From the NCBI RefSeq assembly GCF_034627025.1, contig NZ_CP141048.1, forward strand, positions 1,686,001 through 1,750,000: a stretch of DNA of 64,000 nucleotides, given 5' to 3'. The position numbers were made by a program, and so were the translations under genes. Positions within the stretch are counted from its first letter, which is position 1. Each line of letters begins with the position of its first letter. This stretch comes from Microvirga lotononidis (GTDB taxonomy: Bacteria; Pseudomonadota; Alphaproteobacteria; Rhizobiales; Beijerinckiaceae). Shown piece by piece: positions 48,822 through 58,447 of this stretch. The notes under the pieces were generated by a model. It had not been told where the DNA came from and made no database searches. It saw nothing but the letters and a program-made list of their open reading frames with translations.

Positions 48822-50132
48822 TTACTTGCCGATGCAGAAGCTGGAGAACAGCCGGTCGAGCACGTCCTCCACATCCACCCGGCCAGTGATCTCGCCGATG
48901 GAGCGAGCCGCCATGCGCACTTCCTCGGCGGCCAGTTCGAGAGGCCCGTGGCTCACGAGCATCGCGCGTGAACGATCGAGCGCCCCATGGGCCCGCTCAA
49001 GCGCCCTCCGGTGACGCTCGCGGGTCACGATGGCATCCCCCTGCCCGATCAGCGCGGCGGCTTCCTCTTCCAACCGTGCGATCAGCTCCGGCAGGCCCTC
49101 GCCCGTGGCAGCGGCGATCGTCAGGTCGCAATCCCAGCTCGTCCGGTCCAGGTCCGACTTCGTACCGACCCGTAGAAGGCGACGCGCCGGAGGTGGCGCA
49201 CTCTCTTCACCTTCCGGAGGTACGAGCCAGAGCACCAGGTCGGCATTCTCCGCCCGGGCCCGGGCACGGGACACCCCCTCCTGCTCGATCGCATCGGCGC
49301 TCTCCCGCAGGCCCGCCGTATCGACGATGATCACAGGCAATCCGCCGAGGTCGCAATGAACCTCGATCACGTCGCGGGTCGTCCCGGCGATCGGCGATAC
49401 GATGGCCACGTCCCGCCGGGCAAGCGCATTCAACAGGGTCGACTTGCCCGCGTTCGGCGGCCCCGCGAGCACGACGGTGAGGCCTTCGCGCAGGCGCTCG
49501 CCGCTGCGGTTCGCCATGGCCTGGCCGATCTCGCCGCGGACCTGGTCGATCATCTGAAGGCTTTCCGCCTCGAGATCCTCCGGCACGTCCCCTTCGTCCG
49601 AGAAATCGAGGCTCGCCTCGAGAAGCGCCAGAACCTGCAGAACGCTCTCGCGCCAGCCCTCGGCGGCATTCCCGAGCCGGCCGCCGAGCTGACGCATGGC
49701 CTGCCGCCGCTGCGCCTCCGTCTCGGCGTCGATGATGTCCGCCAGACCCTCAACCTGGGCAAGATCCATCCGCCCGTTGAGGAAGGCCCGTCGGGTGAAC
49801 TCGCCGGCTTCCGCGGCGCGGCAATTCTCCAGGGAGCCGAGGGCGCGCAGCACGGCGGCGCGGGTCGCCAGCCCGCCATGGATCTGGAGCTCGGCCTGAT
49901 CCTCGCCGGTGAAGCTGCCCGGTCCGGGCATCCACAGGACGAGGGCCTGATCGAGCGGCTCTCCCGTCATCGGGTCCTTCAGGGTGCGCACCACCGCGCG
50001 CCGCGGTTCCGGCACCCTCCCGGCCATACTCTCCAGGATCGTGCGGCTCTCCGGTCCGCTGATCCGGATCAGGCACACGGCGGCGCGGCCGTGACCGGAA
50101 GCGATGGCGAAGATCGTGTCGTCGGAACGCAT
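48822..50132 (-). CDS. mnmE: tRNA modification GTPase MnmE
   Basis: A 436-residue GTPase (TrmE). The N-terminal formyl-THF-binding domain opens with [10 protein letters not shown], the inserted G domain has [17 protein letters not shown] and GTKSD, and the C-terminus is FCIGK with the conserved catalytic-region cysteine. It partners MnmG in wobble uridine modification. Start at 50132 ([10 protein letters not shown]). Confidence 0.97.
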   Translation of the reverse strand: MRSDDTIFAIASGHGRAAVCLIRISGPESRTILESMAGRVPEPRRAVVRTLKDPMTGEPLDQALVLWMPGPGSFTGEDQAELQIHGGLATRAAVLRALGSLENCRAAEAGEFTRRAFLNGRMDLAQVEGLADIIDAETEAQRRQAMRQLGGRLGNAAEGWRESVLQVLALLEASLDFSDEGDVPEDLEAESLQMIDQVRGEIGQAMANRSGERLREGLTVVLAGPPNAGKSTLLNALARRDVAIVSPIAGTTRDVIEVHCDLGGLPVIIVDTAGLRESADAIEQEGVSRARARAENADLVLWLVPPEGEESAPPPARRLLRVGTKSDLDRTSWDCDLTIAAATGEGLPELIARLEEEAAALIGQGDAIVTRERHRRALERAHGALDRSRAMLVSHGPLELAAEEVRMAARSIGEITGRVDVEDVLDRLFSSFCIGK

Positions 50133-50238
50133 GGGGATGAACCTCGTCAGCGTGAGAGGATTTAAGGTTGATGAAGTCTTAAGGCCACGAGCCGCAACCC
50201 AGGTCGAGCAAGCGACGAGCGACGCCGGAGCAGACACG

Positions 50239-52269
50239 ATGAACCGCCTGAACGAGGCCAGCTCGCCCTACCTTCTGCAGCACAGGGCCAATCCTGTCCA
50301 TTGGTGGGAATGGGGACCCGACGCCCTCGCCGAGGCCAAGCGGCTGGACAAGCCGATTCTGATCTCCATCGGCTATGCCGCCTGCCACTGGTGCCATGTG
50401 ATGGCGCATGAAAGCTTCGAGGATGCTGACGTGGCGGCGGTCATGAACGAGCTCTTCGTCAATATCAAGGTCGACCGCGAGGAGCGGCCGGACGTGGACC
50501 ATGTCTATATGAGCGCCCTGCATCTCCTGGGCGAGCCCGGCGGATGGCCGCTCACCATGTTCCTCACCCCGGAGGGTGAACCGTTCTGGGGCGGCACCTA
50601 TTTTCCGAAGGAGCCGCGCTTCGGCCGGCCCGGCTTCGTCGGCGTGCTGCGCGAGATAAGCCGCCTCTACCGTTCCGAGCCGGAGCGCATCCTCAAGAAC
50701 CGGGACGCGATCAAGCAGCATCTGGCGAGGTCGGATAGGGGCGACGGCGGCACCCTCGGCCTCGTTGATCTCGACCGCCTGGGCGCCCGTCTGGCCGAGC
50801 TGATCGACACCGAGAATGGCGGATTGCAGGGCGCACCGAAGTTTCCCAATCCGCCGATCCTCGAATGTCTCTATCGCTATGCCGGCCGCACGGGCGACGG
50901 CGAGGCGAAGCGGCGCTTTCTCCTGACCCTGGAGCGAATGGCGCTCGGGGGAATCCACGATCATCTCGGCGGCGGCTTCGCCCGCTACTCCGTCGACGAG
51001 CGTTGGCTCGTGCCGCATTTCGAGAAGATGCTCTACGACAATGCGCAGCTTCTGGAACTCTATGGGCTGGCCTATGCCGAGACCGGCCGCGCCCTGTTCC
51101 GGGATGCGGCCGAGGGGATCGTCATCTGGCTCGGGCGGGAGATGACCACACCGGAGGGCGGGTTCGCATCAAGCCTCGACGCGGATTCGGAGGGCGAGGA
51201 AGGCCTGTTCTACGTCTGGAGCCTCGCCGAGATCCGGGAGGTCCTGGGCGAGGAGGACGCGGCCTTCTTCGGACAGGTCTACGATATCACCGAAGAAGGC
51301 AATTTCGAGGGGCGCAACATTCCGAACCGTCTCCTCTCCGGCGTGGCTCCGCTCGCCATCGAAGAGCGCCTCGCCGCCCTGCGAGCGAAACTGCTGGAAC
51401 GGCGGTCGGCGCGGGTGAGGCCCGGCCTCGACGACAAGGTGCTGGCGGACTGGAACGGGCTCATGATCGCCGCGCTGGTGCGGGCTTCTCCCCTGCTCGA
51501 CCGGCCCGACTGGATCGCCCTCGCGCAACGGGCCTACCGTTTCGTCACGGAAGCAATGACCCGCGACGGCCGGCTCGGCCATTCCTGGCGCGGCGGCGCG
51601 CTGATCGTTCCGGGCTTCGCCCTCGACCATGCCGCCATGATGCGGGCAGCCCTGGCGCTCTTCGAGGTAACGGCTGACCAAGCTTACCTCCGGGACGCCC
51701 AGACGTGGCGCGACCGGCTGATGTCCGATTATCGGATAGAGGACACCGGTGCCCTCGCCATGACGGCAAGGAACGCCGACCCCCTGGTGGTCCGGCCGCA
51801 GCCGACCCAGGACGATGCGGTCCCCAACGCCAATGGGGTCTGCGCCGAAGCTCTCGTCCGCCTGGCGCAGCTCACGGAAATGGACGGCGATCTCCGGCAA
51901 GCCTCGGAAGTCTTGACCAAGCTCGGGGGAATCGCCCGCTCTTCGCCGCTCGGTCATACGTCGATCCTCAACGCCCTCGACCTGCACCTGCGGGGCCTGA
52001 CCATCCTCGTCACGGGAAACGGTGCCGACGCCCTGTTCGAGGCAGGGCTGAAGATCCCCTACCCGATCCGCAGCATCCGTCGTCTGAAATCGGACGAAGA
52101 GCTCGACGACAACCATCCGGCCAAGGCCCTCGCCGCATCGGGCGCCGGACCACGGGCGCTCGTCTGCGCGGGGATGCGCTGCTCGCTGCCCGTGACGGAC
52201 GCGGATGGGTTGAAGGCGCAGGTCCTGGAGATGTCGAGCGCCGATATCGGCTCGGCTCCGAGGGATTGA
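50239..52269 (+). CDS. DUF255 / thioredoxin-domain protein (YyaL, spermatogenesis-associated 20-like)
   Basis: A 676-residue protein with an N-terminal thioredoxin-like domain (about residues 1-160; the CHWCHVM motif gives C49 and C52) and a C-terminal (alpha/alpha)6-barrel like that of N-acylglucosamine epimerases/glycosidases (about 200-660). Family hallmarks [22 protein letters not shown] and [11 protein letters not shown] are exact. The family is widespread, but its biochemical role is not established. There is no signal peptide. It is divergent from mnmE and interrupts the usual mnmE-rho neighbourhood. Confidence 0.92.
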   Translation: MNRLNEASSPYLLQHRANPVHWWEWGPDALAEAKRLDKPILISIGYAACHWCHVMAHESFEDADVAAVMNELFVNIKVDREERPDVDHVYMSALHLLGEPGGWPLTMFLTPEGEPFWGGTYFPKEPRFGRPGFVGVLREISRLYRSEPERILKNRDAIKQHLARSDRGDGGTLGLVDLDRLGARLAELIDTENGGLQGAPKFPNPPILECLYRYAGRTGDGEAKRRFLLTLERMALGGIHDHLGGGFARYSVDERWLVPHFEKMLYDNAQLLELYGLAYAETGRALFRDAAEGIVIWLGREMTTPEGGFASSLDADSEGEEGLFYVWSLAEIREVLGEEDAAFFGQVYDITEEGNFEGRNIPNRLLSGVAPLAIEERLAALRAKLLERRSARVRPGLDDKVLADWNGLMIAALVRASPLLDRPDWIALAQRAYRFVTEAMTRDGRLGHSWRGGALIVPGFALDHAAMMRAALALFEVTADQAYLRDAQTWRDRLMSDYRIEDTGALAMTARNADPLVVRPQPTQDDAVPNANGVCAEALVRLAQLTEMDGDLRQASEVLTKLGGIARSSPLGHTSILNALDLHLRGLTILVTGNGADALFEAGLKIPYPIRSIRRLKSDEELDDNHPAKALAASGAGPRALVCAGMRCSLPVTDADGLKAQVLEMSSADIGSAPRD

Positions 52270-52287
52270 GGCGTCAGGGAAGCGGCG

Positions 52288-52386
52288 ATGTTTTTCTTTT
52301 TCTCGAACCGCCTGGGCTGCGCGGGCTCGCTTCTGGTCTCCGCCGTGCTGACCCTGATCGTCCTGTGGCTGATGGGTGTGGTGTGA
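52288..52386 (+). CDS. Small (32-residue) single-helix membrane protein
   Basis: An ORF of 32 codons: MFFFFSNRLGCAGSLLVSAV followed by a hydrophobic helix LTLIVLWLMGVV. A ribosome-binding site (AGGGA) precedes it. Similar small proteins beginning MFFFFSNRLGC occur, in my recollection, in many Alphaproteobacteria as unannotated hypothetical genes, which makes a real gene likely. It lies 18 bp after the DUF255 gene and may be co-transcribed. Function unknown; the cysteine at residue 11 is a possible lipid or disulfide site, not assignable. Confidence 0.6.
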   Translation: MFFFFSNRLGCAGSLLVSAVLTLIVLWLMGVV

Positions 52387-52395
52387 CGGCAAACA

Positions 52396-52427
52396 AAAAC
52401 CCCACCCTCTCGGCTTGAGAGGGTGGG
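52396..52427 (-). terminator. Rho-independent terminator of the rho gene
   Basis: Stem CCCACCCTCTC (52401-52411) / GAGAGGGTGGG (52417-52427). Read leftward from rho, the hairpin is followed by a GGTTTTTGTTT run (to about 52391). It lies 31 bp after the rho stop. Confidence 0.9.
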
Positions 52428-52458
52428 CTGATGTTCGGAGCCGGACGGTCCGGCCGCC

Positions 52459-53724
52459 TCAGGTATTCATCGAGTCGAAGAATTCCTGGTTCGACTTGGT
52501 CTGGCGCAGCTTGTCGAGCAGGAACTCGATGGCGTCGACCGTGCCCATCGGGTTGAGGATGCGGCGCAGCACGTACATCTTCTTGAGCGTGTCGGACGGG
52601 ACCAGCAGCTCTTCCTTGCGGGTGCCGGACCGCGTGATGTCGATGGCCGGGAAGGTCCGCTTGTCGGCGACCTTGCGGTCGAGGATGATTTCCGAGTTGC
52701 CGGTGCCCTTGAACTCTTCGAAGATCACCTCGTCCATGCGCGAGCCGGTATCGATGAGCGCGGTGGCGATGATGGTGAGCGAACCGCCCTCCTCGATGTT
52801 GCGCGCCGCACCGAAGAAGCGCTTCGGACGCTGCAGGGCGTTGGCGTCGACACCGCCGGTGAGCACCTTGCCGGAGGACGGCACCACCGTGTTGTAGGCG
52901 CGGCCCAGGCGGGTGATCGAGTCGAGCAGGATGACCACGTCGCGGCCGTGCTCCACGAGGCGCTTGGCCTTCTCGATCACCATCTCGGCCACCTGCACGT
53001 GGCGGGTCGCCGGCTCGTCGAAGGTGGAGGCCACGACCTCGCCCTTCACGGAGCGCTGCATGTCGGTCACTTCCTCCGGGCGCTCGTCGATGAGCAGCAC
53101 GATGAGGTAGCACTCGGGATGGTTGGTGGTGATCGACTGGGCCACGTTCTGCATCAGCACCGTCTTACCGGTGCGGGGCGGCGCCACGATGAGGGCGCGC
53201 TGGCCCTTGCCGATGGGCGACACGATGTCGATGATCCGGGGCGAGAAGTCCTTCCGGGTCGGATCCTCGAGCTCGAGCTTGAAGCGCTCATGCGGGAAGA
53301 GCGGCGTCAGGTTGTCGAAATGAACCTTGTGCCGGATCTTCTCCGGATCCTCGAAATTGATCGTGTTGACCTTGAGCAGGGCGAAATAGCGCTCGCCTTC
53401 CTTAGGGCCGCGGATCGGGCCGTCCACCGTGTCGCCGGTGCGCAGGCCGAATTTCCGGATCTGGCTCGGGCTGACATAAATGTCGTCGGGGCCGGGCAGG
53501 TAGTTCGAATCGGCCGAGCGCAGGAAGCCGAAGCCGTCCTGCAGCACCTCGACGACGCCGGCGCCGATGATTTCCACCTCGCGGGCCGCCAGCTGCTTGA
53601 GGATGGCGAACATGAGCTCCTGCTTGCGCATGGTGCTCGCATTCTCGACCTCGAGCTCTTCGGCGAAAGCAATGAGTTCGGTGGGCGTCTTGGATTTCAG
53701 GTCTTGAAGTTTGATTTCCCTCAT
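52459..53724 (-). CDS. rho: Transcription termination factor Rho
   Basis: A 421-residue hexameric RNA helicase. The N-terminal RNA-binding domain opens [17 protein letters not shown]; the ATPase core has Walker [22 protein letters not shown] and the Q/R-loop region [15 protein letters not shown]. It terminates untranslated transcripts. The start at 53724 is the family start; the frame stays open to an ATG at 53895, but that 57-residue extension is unlike Rho. It is flanked by hemJ-hemE on one side. Confidence 0.97.
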   Translation of the reverse strand: MREIKLQDLKSKTPTELIAFAEELEVENASTMRKQELMFAILKQLAAREVEIIGAGVVEVLQDGFGFLRSADSNYLPGPDDIYVSPSQIRKFGLRTGDTVDGPIRGPKEGERYFALLKVNTINFEDPEKIRHKVHFDNLTPLFPHERFKLELEDPTRKDFSPRIIDIVSPIGKGQRALIVAPPRTGKTVLMQNVAQSITTNHPECYLIVLLIDERPEEVTDMQRSVKGEVVASTFDEPATRHVQVAEMVIEKAKRLVEHGRDVVILLDSITRLGRAYNTVVPSSGKVLTGGVDANALQRPKRFFGAARNIEEGGSLTIIATALIDTGSRMDEVIFEEFKGTGNSEIILDRKVADKRTFPAIDITRSGTRKEELLVPSDTLKKMYVLRRILNPMGTVDAIEFLLDKLRQTKSNQEFFDSMNT

Positions 53725-54178
53725 CGGGGAACACTCTCGGGGTAAATTCGCGGGCAGATGGAGCTGTACGCGGAGGAGATCGGGGAAACGTTCGACAGGG
53801 CCGCTCAGTTCACGAGGGGTGACTTGAGAGAGAGCCCCGGGGGCCCCGTGCAGCGCACCTGTCTTTAGAGGAGGAGGATTCTTATTTAGCCTCATTCGGG
53901 CTGGGGCTCAAGAGGCTTTGAAGGATTGAATCCAAAAGGGTCATTCCGGGCCAGGCGGGCAAGGGGTTCGGAGCGGCGGCAGGATGGCACGCTGCGTTCC
54001 CTCTTCCTGAGGGAGAGGGCTGGGATGAGGAGTTACAGGTCCATCCGGAGACGACGCTGACCCCTCACCTGGACGTCCGGTCCGACCTATCCCCTTGGGA
54101 GAGGTCTTCCCGCGCCATCCTCGTCCTGGGATCCTGGATTCCGCTCTGCGGCGCCGGGATGACGCAATCCTGACGATG
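53725..54178. other. 454-bp gap upstream of rho: leader region and repeats
   Basis: The region holds the rho promoter/leader and, further right, a palindrome-like repeat (54125-54165). Rho genes are commonly autoregulated through their leaders; no specific attenuator could be defined here. Several purine/pyrimidine-rich stretches resemble degenerate repeats. No gene seen. Confidence 0.5.
54125..54165. repeat. Palindromic intergenic repeat, long-hairpin type
   Basis: The sequence from CCTGGGATCCTGGATTCCGC to GGCGCCGGGATGACG resembles one arm of the long palindrome at 34237-34332 (GGATTCC... CCGGGA(A)TGAC). A single arm or degenerate copy. Confidence 0.45.
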
Positions 54179-54604
54179 TCAGAACGGCTTCACGATCACC
54201 AGGATCACGATGCCGATCAGGAGAAGCGTCGGGACCTCGTTGAGGATGCGGTAATATTTCGCCGGCTTCGTGTTCTTGTCCGCGGCGAACTCCTTCAGCC
54301 GGCGCACATAGACCCCGTGCAGGCCGGACATGACGAGGACGAGCAGCACCTTGGCATGGAGCCAGCCGGAGCTGTACCAGCCGCCCTCCCAGACCAGATA
54401 CAGGCCGAGCACCCAGGTCACCGCCATGGCCGGGTTGATGATGGCCTTGAGCAGGCGCCGCTCCATGATCTTGAAGGTCTCGGACTGGATCGAGCCCTTC
54501 GGCGCGTCGCAATGATAGACGAAGAGGCGCGGCAGATAGAGCATACCGGCCATCCACGCGATGACGGCGATCACGTGGAACGCCTTGAGCCAGAGATAGA
54601 GCAT
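54179..54604 (-). CDS. hemJ: Protoporphyrinogen oxidase HemJ
   Basis: A 141-residue membrane protein with four hydrophobic segments and the HemJ start LWLKAFHVIAVIAWMAGMLYLPRLF, containing the conserved His and Arg. HemJ oxidises protoporphyrinogen IX in haem synthesis in bacteria lacking HemG/HemY. It follows hemE by 5 bp, so two haem-pathway enzymes are co-transcribed. Confidence 0.93.
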   Translation of the reverse strand: MLYLWLKAFHVIAVIAWMAGMLYLPRLFVYHCDAPKGSIQSETFKIMERRLLKAIINPAMAVTWVLGLYLVWEGGWYSSGWLHAKVLLVLVMSGLHGVYVRRLKEFAADKNTKPAKYYRILNEVPTLLLIGIVILVIVKPF

Positions 54605-54609
54605 GGCGT

Positions 54610-55647
54610 TCAGGCTCCCCTTACGCGAGCGATCATCTGCGCGACATGCTCGACGGGCGTTTCCGGCAGGATGCCGTGCCCGAGATTGAAGATGTGCGGG
54701 CGTCCGCGCACCGTGCCGAGGATATGGTCGATGCCGTCGGTCAGGGCCGCTCCGCCGGCGATCAGCGCCAGGGGGTCGAGATTGCCCTGGGTCGCGACCG
54801 TGCCCGGCAGGGTCTTCAGCACGATGGCGGGATCGAGGGTCCAGTCGAGGGCGAGCGCATCGCCGATGCCGGCCGAGGCGAAGCGATGAAGGTTCGCGCC
54901 GCCGCCGCGGACGAAAACGATCACCTTCGCCTGGGGACGGGCCTCCTTAAGACCCTCCACCATGCGCCGGATCGGGTCCAGGGACAGCCGGTCGAAGAGA
55001 GCGGGCGGCAGGGCCGAGCCGAAGCTCTCGAAGATCTGCACCGCCTCGGCGCCCGCGTCGATCTGGCGGATGAGATAGGCCGTGGAGGCCCGCACCAGTT
55101 TGTCGATCAACCCGTCCATGAAGGCGGGATCGCGATAGGCGGTGAGCCGGGCCGGCGCCTGGTCGGGGGTGCCCTTGCCGGCGATCATGTAGCTCGCCAC
55201 CGTCCAGGGCGCGCCGCAGAAGCCGAGAAGGGTCGTCTCCTTCGGCAGAGACTGCCTCAAACGGTCCAGGGTCTCGAAGACGGGTTCCAGGCGCTCCAGC
55301 GGCAGCTCCTCGGCAAGCCGCGAGAAATCCGCCTGGGAGGTCACCGGATCGAGCTTGGGGCCCTCGTTCTCGACGAAGCGAACCTCCTGGCCCAGGGCAT
55401 GGGGAATGACAAGGATGTCGGAGAACAGGATCGAGGCGTCGAAGCCGAAGCGCCGGATCGGCTGAAGGGTCACTTCCTCGGCAAGCCTCGGATTGTAGCA
55501 GAGGTCGAGGAAGGAGCCCGCCTGCTTCCGGGTCTCCCGGTATTCCGGCAGATACCGGCCGGCTTGGCGCATGATCCAGATCGGAAGCGGCCAGACCGGT
55601 TCGCCGTTCAGCACGCGGAGGATCGCTTTGGTGGGACGCTCGTTCAC
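54610..55647 (-). CDS. hemE: Uroporphyrinogen decarboxylase
   Basis: A 345-residue enzyme that converts uroporphyrinogen III to coproporphyrinogen III. The active-site motifs PIWIMRQAGRYLPEYR (invariant Arg) and GFCGAPWTVASYM are intact, and the C-terminal FNLGHGILP is present. Start is a GTG at 55647 (VNERPTKAIL). The gene borders the putative replication origin, as in other Alphaproteobacteria. Confidence 0.96.
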   Translation of the reverse strand: MNERPTKAILRVLNGEPVWPLPIWIMRQAGRYLPEYRETRKQAGSFLDLCYNPRLAEEVTLQPIRRFGFDASILFSDILVIPHALGQEVRFVENEGPKLDPVTSQADFSRLAEELPLERLEPVFETLDRLRQSLPKETTLLGFCGAPWTVASYMIAGKGTPDQAPARLTAYRDPAFMDGLIDKLVRASTAYLIRQIDAGAEAVQIFESFGSALPPALFDRLSLDPIRRMVEGLKEARPQAKVIVFVRGGGANLHRFASAGIGDALALDWTLDPAIVLKTLPGTVATQGNLDPLALIAGGAALTDGIDHILGTVRGRPHIFNLGHGILPETPVEHVAQMIARVRGA

Positions 55648-55758
55648 AGGCCCTCTCTTAAAAATATAATCTTTGAATCTAAGAATCTGATGTTTCTCTT
55701 GGGCCGTGAATCGCAAAGCCGCAAGTCCGTCCACAAGCGGTCCACACGGCCTGTGCCG

Positions 55759-55773
55759 TTAACGGGTCATTAA
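55759..55773. promoter_or_regulatory. CtrA-type box in oriC, copy 1
   Basis: TTAA-CGGGTCA-TTAA, perfect TTAA-N7-TTAA, between hemE and the AT-rich stretch. CtrA represses initiation at the Caulobacter origin. Confidence 0.6.
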
Positions 55774-55817
55774 CGGATGGGGCGAGGGTGTCACAATCCT
55801 TTCCGAATTCTTAAATC

Positions 55818-55832
55818 TTAACAGCCCGTTAA
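55818..55832. promoter_or_regulatory. CtrA-type box in oriC, copy 2
   Basis: TTAA-CAGCCCG-TTAA, perfect. Next to it TTAA-N6-TTAA (55829-55842) shares one half-site with the box and may be a third degenerate copy. Confidence 0.6.
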
Positions 55833-55985
55833 TGAAGATTAACCAGATCTGAATCGAATTCTCGGTGCCGATTCGTGCCGGATTCTCCCAAATCGGCATT
55901 CCAAGACTCGCACAACGACGAGCCCTGTTGATGGCTTCGGCCGAATCCCACAGGCCTCTCGGCTGGACCTCCGGACAAGGGCGTT

Positions 55986-55994
55986 TTATCCACA
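55986..55994 (+). promoter_or_regulatory. DnaA box
   Basis: TTATCCACA matches the strong DnaA box consensus exactly. It is the only perfect box in the origin gap; imperfect ones (GTCCACAAG, GGTCCACAC) lie at about 55729 and 55739. Confidence 0.85.
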
Positions 55995-56010
55995 CTGATC
56001 GACTCCTCGT

Positions 56011-56056
56011 GCATCGGACCCAAGAGTGGCTTTCACTGTTGGGATCGATCCGATGC
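56011..56056. repeat. Dispersed hairpin repeat, family 2, inside the origin
   Basis: GCATCGGA (56011-56018) pairs with TCCGATGC (56049-56056) and CCCAA (56019-56023) with TTGGG (56039-56043), giving a two-part stem. Sequence is shared with the 48568 cluster. Confidence 0.6.
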
Positions 56057-56133
56057 TTTATTATCGAGACGCATCGTTTTCGCGGGAAATCCGATCCATT
56101 TTTCCGCACGATGCGTCATAGAGGGCCTCCACC

Positions 56134-56964
56134 GTGGGACGCAGCTATTTCCATCTTCATCTGGTGTCGGATTCGACCGGCGAAACGCTGATCACGGTCG
56201 CCCGCGCCGTGGTGGCGCAATACGAGGGCGTGGCCGCCATCGAGCATGTCTATCCGCTGGTACGCTCCAACACGCAGTTGGAGCGCGTGATCAGCGAGAT
56301 CGAGACCGCGCCGGGCATCGTGCTCTACACCTTGGTGGAGCAGGATCTGGCCCACAGGCTCGAGGAGGTCTGCCGCAATACGGGCTCGCCGCACCTCTCC
56401 GTGCTGGAGCCGGTGCACGCCCTGCTCTCCTCCTATCTCGGCACCCATTCGACGGCCCGGCCCGGCGCGCAGCACATGCTGAACGCGGAGTATTTCAAGC
56501 GCATCGACGCGATGAACTTCACCCTCCTGCACGATGACGGGCACCTGCCGCACGATCTCGACGAGGCGGACGTGATCCTGGTCGGCGTGAGCCGGACCTC
56601 GAAGACGCCGACGGCCGTCTATCTCGCCAATCGTGGGTTGAAGACGGCGAATATTCCTCTCGTTCCGGGCGTGCCGCCGCCGTCGGTTCTTGAAACGGCC
56701 CGGAAGGCGCTCATCGTCGGCCTTGTGGCGACGCCGGAGCGGATCGTGCAGATCAGGCAGAACCGGCTGCTCAGCCTCAACGCCGACGACGACACCTCCT
56801 ATGTGGACCGCGACGCCGTGGCGGAAGAACTGGCGGCCTCGCGGCGGCTGTTCGCGCGCAACGGCTGGCCGGTGATCGACGTGACCCGACGCTCCATCGA
56901 GGAGACGGCCGCGGCGATCATCGACCATTATCGCGACCATCGCCTGCGCTTCATCGCGGAATAG
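56134..56964 (+). CDS. ppsR: Phosphoenolpyruvate synthase/PPDK regulatory kinase/phosphorylase (DUF299)
   Basis: A 276-residue bifunctional ADP-dependent kinase/Pi-dependent phosphorylase (PpsR, also the Rickettsia RP001-type gene). The N-terminal [13 protein letters not shown] and the P-loop GVSRTSKTP (from residue 151) are diagnostic. It regulates PEP synthase or pyruvate phosphate dikinase by phosphorylation. Start is a GTG at 56134 with a GAGGG site. It is the first gene to the right of the origin candidate. Confidence 0.94.
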   Translation: MGRSYFHLHLVSDSTGETLITVARAVVAQYEGVAAIEHVYPLVRSNTQLERVISEIETAPGIVLYTLVEQDLAHRLEEVCRNTGSPHLSVLEPVHALLSSYLGTHSTARPGAQHMLNAEYFKRIDAMNFTLLHDDGHLPHDLDEADVILVGVSRTSKTPTAVYLANRGLKTANIPLVPGVPPPSVLETARKALIVGLVATPERIVQIRQNRLLSLNADDDTSYVDRDAVAEELAASRRLFARNGWPVIDVTRRSIEETAAAIIDHYRDHRLRFIAE

Positions 56965-56968
56965 ATCC

Positions 56969-57586
56969 ATGCCGGTGCTCTGGACCCATGCGGAAAAACT
57001 GCTTCTTGCTTCGACGAGCGCGACGAGGCTCGCCCTGCTCGTGAGCGCGGGGCTTCCCGTCGAAACGCAGAATTCCGACATTGACGAGCGCGCCGTCGAA
57101 GAAGCGGCCGCTCATGAGGCGCTCGATCCGCCGGCGCTCGCCGGGAGGCTCGCGGCCGAAAAGGCGCTTGCCGTCAGCCGCCGCCATCCGGAACGGGTCG
57201 TGCTTGGAGCCGACCAGGTCCTCGAATGCGAAGGGGCAGTGTTCCACAAGCCTGCGGATCGCGATGCGGCGAGAGCCCATCTGGCGGCGCTGTCGGGCCG
57301 TCGGCACGCTCTCCATTCGGCCGGCGCCATCGCGGTCGGCGGGCAGGTGATTGAGCGCTTCGCCGCGAGCGCGCATCTCACCATGCGGCCTTTGACCGAG
57401 CAGGGGATCGACCTTTATCTCGCCCTGGCCGGGCCGGACGTGCTCAGAAGCGTCGGCGTTTACCAGCTCGAAGGGTTCGGCATTCATCTCTTCGAGACGG
57501 TCGAGGGAGACCATTCGACGATTCTGGGTCTCCCTCTCCTTCCGCTTCTCGCCTCCCTGCGCCGCCTCGGCAGCCTCGCCCTCTAA
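56969..57586 (+). CDS. maf: Maf-like nucleoside triphosphate pyrophosphatase
   Basis: A 205-residue Maf-family protein: N-terminal LLLASTSATRLALL (STSxxR substrate loop), catalytic-acid region VVLGADQVLECEGAVFHKP and YQLEGFGIHLFETVEGD. Maf proteins hydrolyse non-canonical or ordinary nucleoside triphosphates and can delay septation. It follows ppsR by 4 bp in ppsR-maf-aroE-coaE-dnaQ. Confidence 0.93.
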   Translation: MPVLWTHAEKLLLASTSATRLALLVSAGLPVETQNSDIDERAVEEAAAHEALDPPALAGRLAAEKALAVSRRHPERVVLGADQVLECEGAVFHKPADRDAARAHLAALSGRRHALHSAGAIAVGGQVIERFAASAHLTMRPLTEQGIDLYLALAGPDVLRSVGVYQLEGFGIHLFETVEGDHSTILGLPLLPLLASLRRLGSLAL

Positions 57587-57598
57587 GGATTTGACGTC

Positions 57599-58447
57599 AT
57601 GACGAAGGCCTTCGTCGTCGGCCATCCGATCAAGCATTCACGTTCGCCGCTGATCCACGGCTATTGGCTGAAGCAATACGGGCTCGAAGGCTCCTACGAG
57701 CGCATCGATGTGGCGCCTGTGAACTTCGGGGAATTTCTGAAAGGCTTCCGGTCCCAGGGCTTCGCCGGCGGCAACGTCACCATTCCGCACAAGGAGGCGG
57801 CTTTCCTGGGAGTCGAGCGCAGGACCGCGCAGGCGGAGCGCGTGGGAGCCGTGAACACCCTCTGGATCGAGGACGGCGTGCTCTGGGGCGACAACACGGA
57901 TGTGCCCGGCTTCATGGCCAATCTCGACTCCACCTTGGGGACAGGCTGGGAACAGGATGTGGATACGGCCCTCGTGCTCGGCGCCGGTGGGGCGGCCCGT
58001 GCCGTGGTGGCGGGGGTCCAGGATCGGCCCCTGAAACGGATCGTCGTGGCGAACCGCACTCTGTCGAAGGCCGAGGATCTGGTGCGTGACCTCGGGTCCG
58101 GCAGTTCCGTCGCCTTGGCGGCCTGTGCCTTGGAGGCCATTCCGCAGGCAATCCCGCAGGCCCGGCTCATCGTCAACACCACGTCCCTCGGCATGCCGGG
58201 CCAGCCGCCACTGCCCGTCGATCTGTCCCGAGCGCCGCGCGACGCCATTGTCGCGGACATCGTCTATGTTCCGCTGGAAACCCCTCTCCTCGCGGCGGCC
58301 GCCGCGCAGGGTCTGAGAACCGTCGACGGACTGGGCATGCTGCTGCATCAGGCGGTGCCGGGCTTCCGGCGCTGGTTCGGCGTGACGCCGAAGGTGACAC
58401 CGGAGCTTCGGGCGCTGATCCTGGCCGATATCGAGAGGCATCGATGA
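57599..58447 (+). CDS. aroE: Shikimate dehydrogenase
   Basis: A 282-residue NADPH-dependent enzyme of aromatic amino acid synthesis. The shikimate-site motifs [27 protein letters not shown] (catalytic Lys) and [10 protein letters not shown] (Asp) are intact, and the Rossmann motif is [11 protein letters not shown]. Its last 4 bp overlap the coaE start. Confidence 0.96.
   Translation: MTKAFVVGHPIKHSRSPLIHGYWLKQYGLEGSYERIDVAPVNFGEFLKGFRSQGFAGGNVTIPHKEAAFLGVERRTAQAERVGAVNTLWIEDGVLWGDNTDVPGFMANLDSTLGTGWEQDVDTALVLGAGGAARAVVAGVQDRPLKRIVVANRTLSKAEDLVRDLGSGSSVALAACALEAIPQAIPQARLIVNTTSLGMPGQPPLPVDLSRAPRDAIVADIVYVPLETPLLAAAAAQGLRTVDGLGMLLHQAVPGFRRWFGVTPKVTPELRALILADIERHR

Larger units (their letters stand above)
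55648..56133. other. oriC: Candidate chromosomal replication origin (oriC)
   Basis: The 486-bp gap between divergent hemE and ppsR. Contents: two perfect CtrA-type TTAA-N7-TTAA boxes (55759 and 55818), an AT-rich stretch (about 55660-55690 and 55805-55860), a perfect DnaA box TTATCCACA (55986-55994), nine GANTC sites (55675-56005) and a family 2 hairpin repeat (56011-56056). In Alphaproteobacteria, oriC is classically placed beside hemE. Gene orientation diverges from it on both sides. Confidence 0.85.

Noticed and set aside
50160..50190. TTAA...TTAA pair before the DUF255 gene
   Set aside because: Spacing is 13 bp, not the N7 of a CtrA box.
53725..53895. 57-codon in-frame extension of rho
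   Set aside because: Family length and the conserved [10 protein letters not shown] start point to 53724; the extension has no Rho-like sequence.
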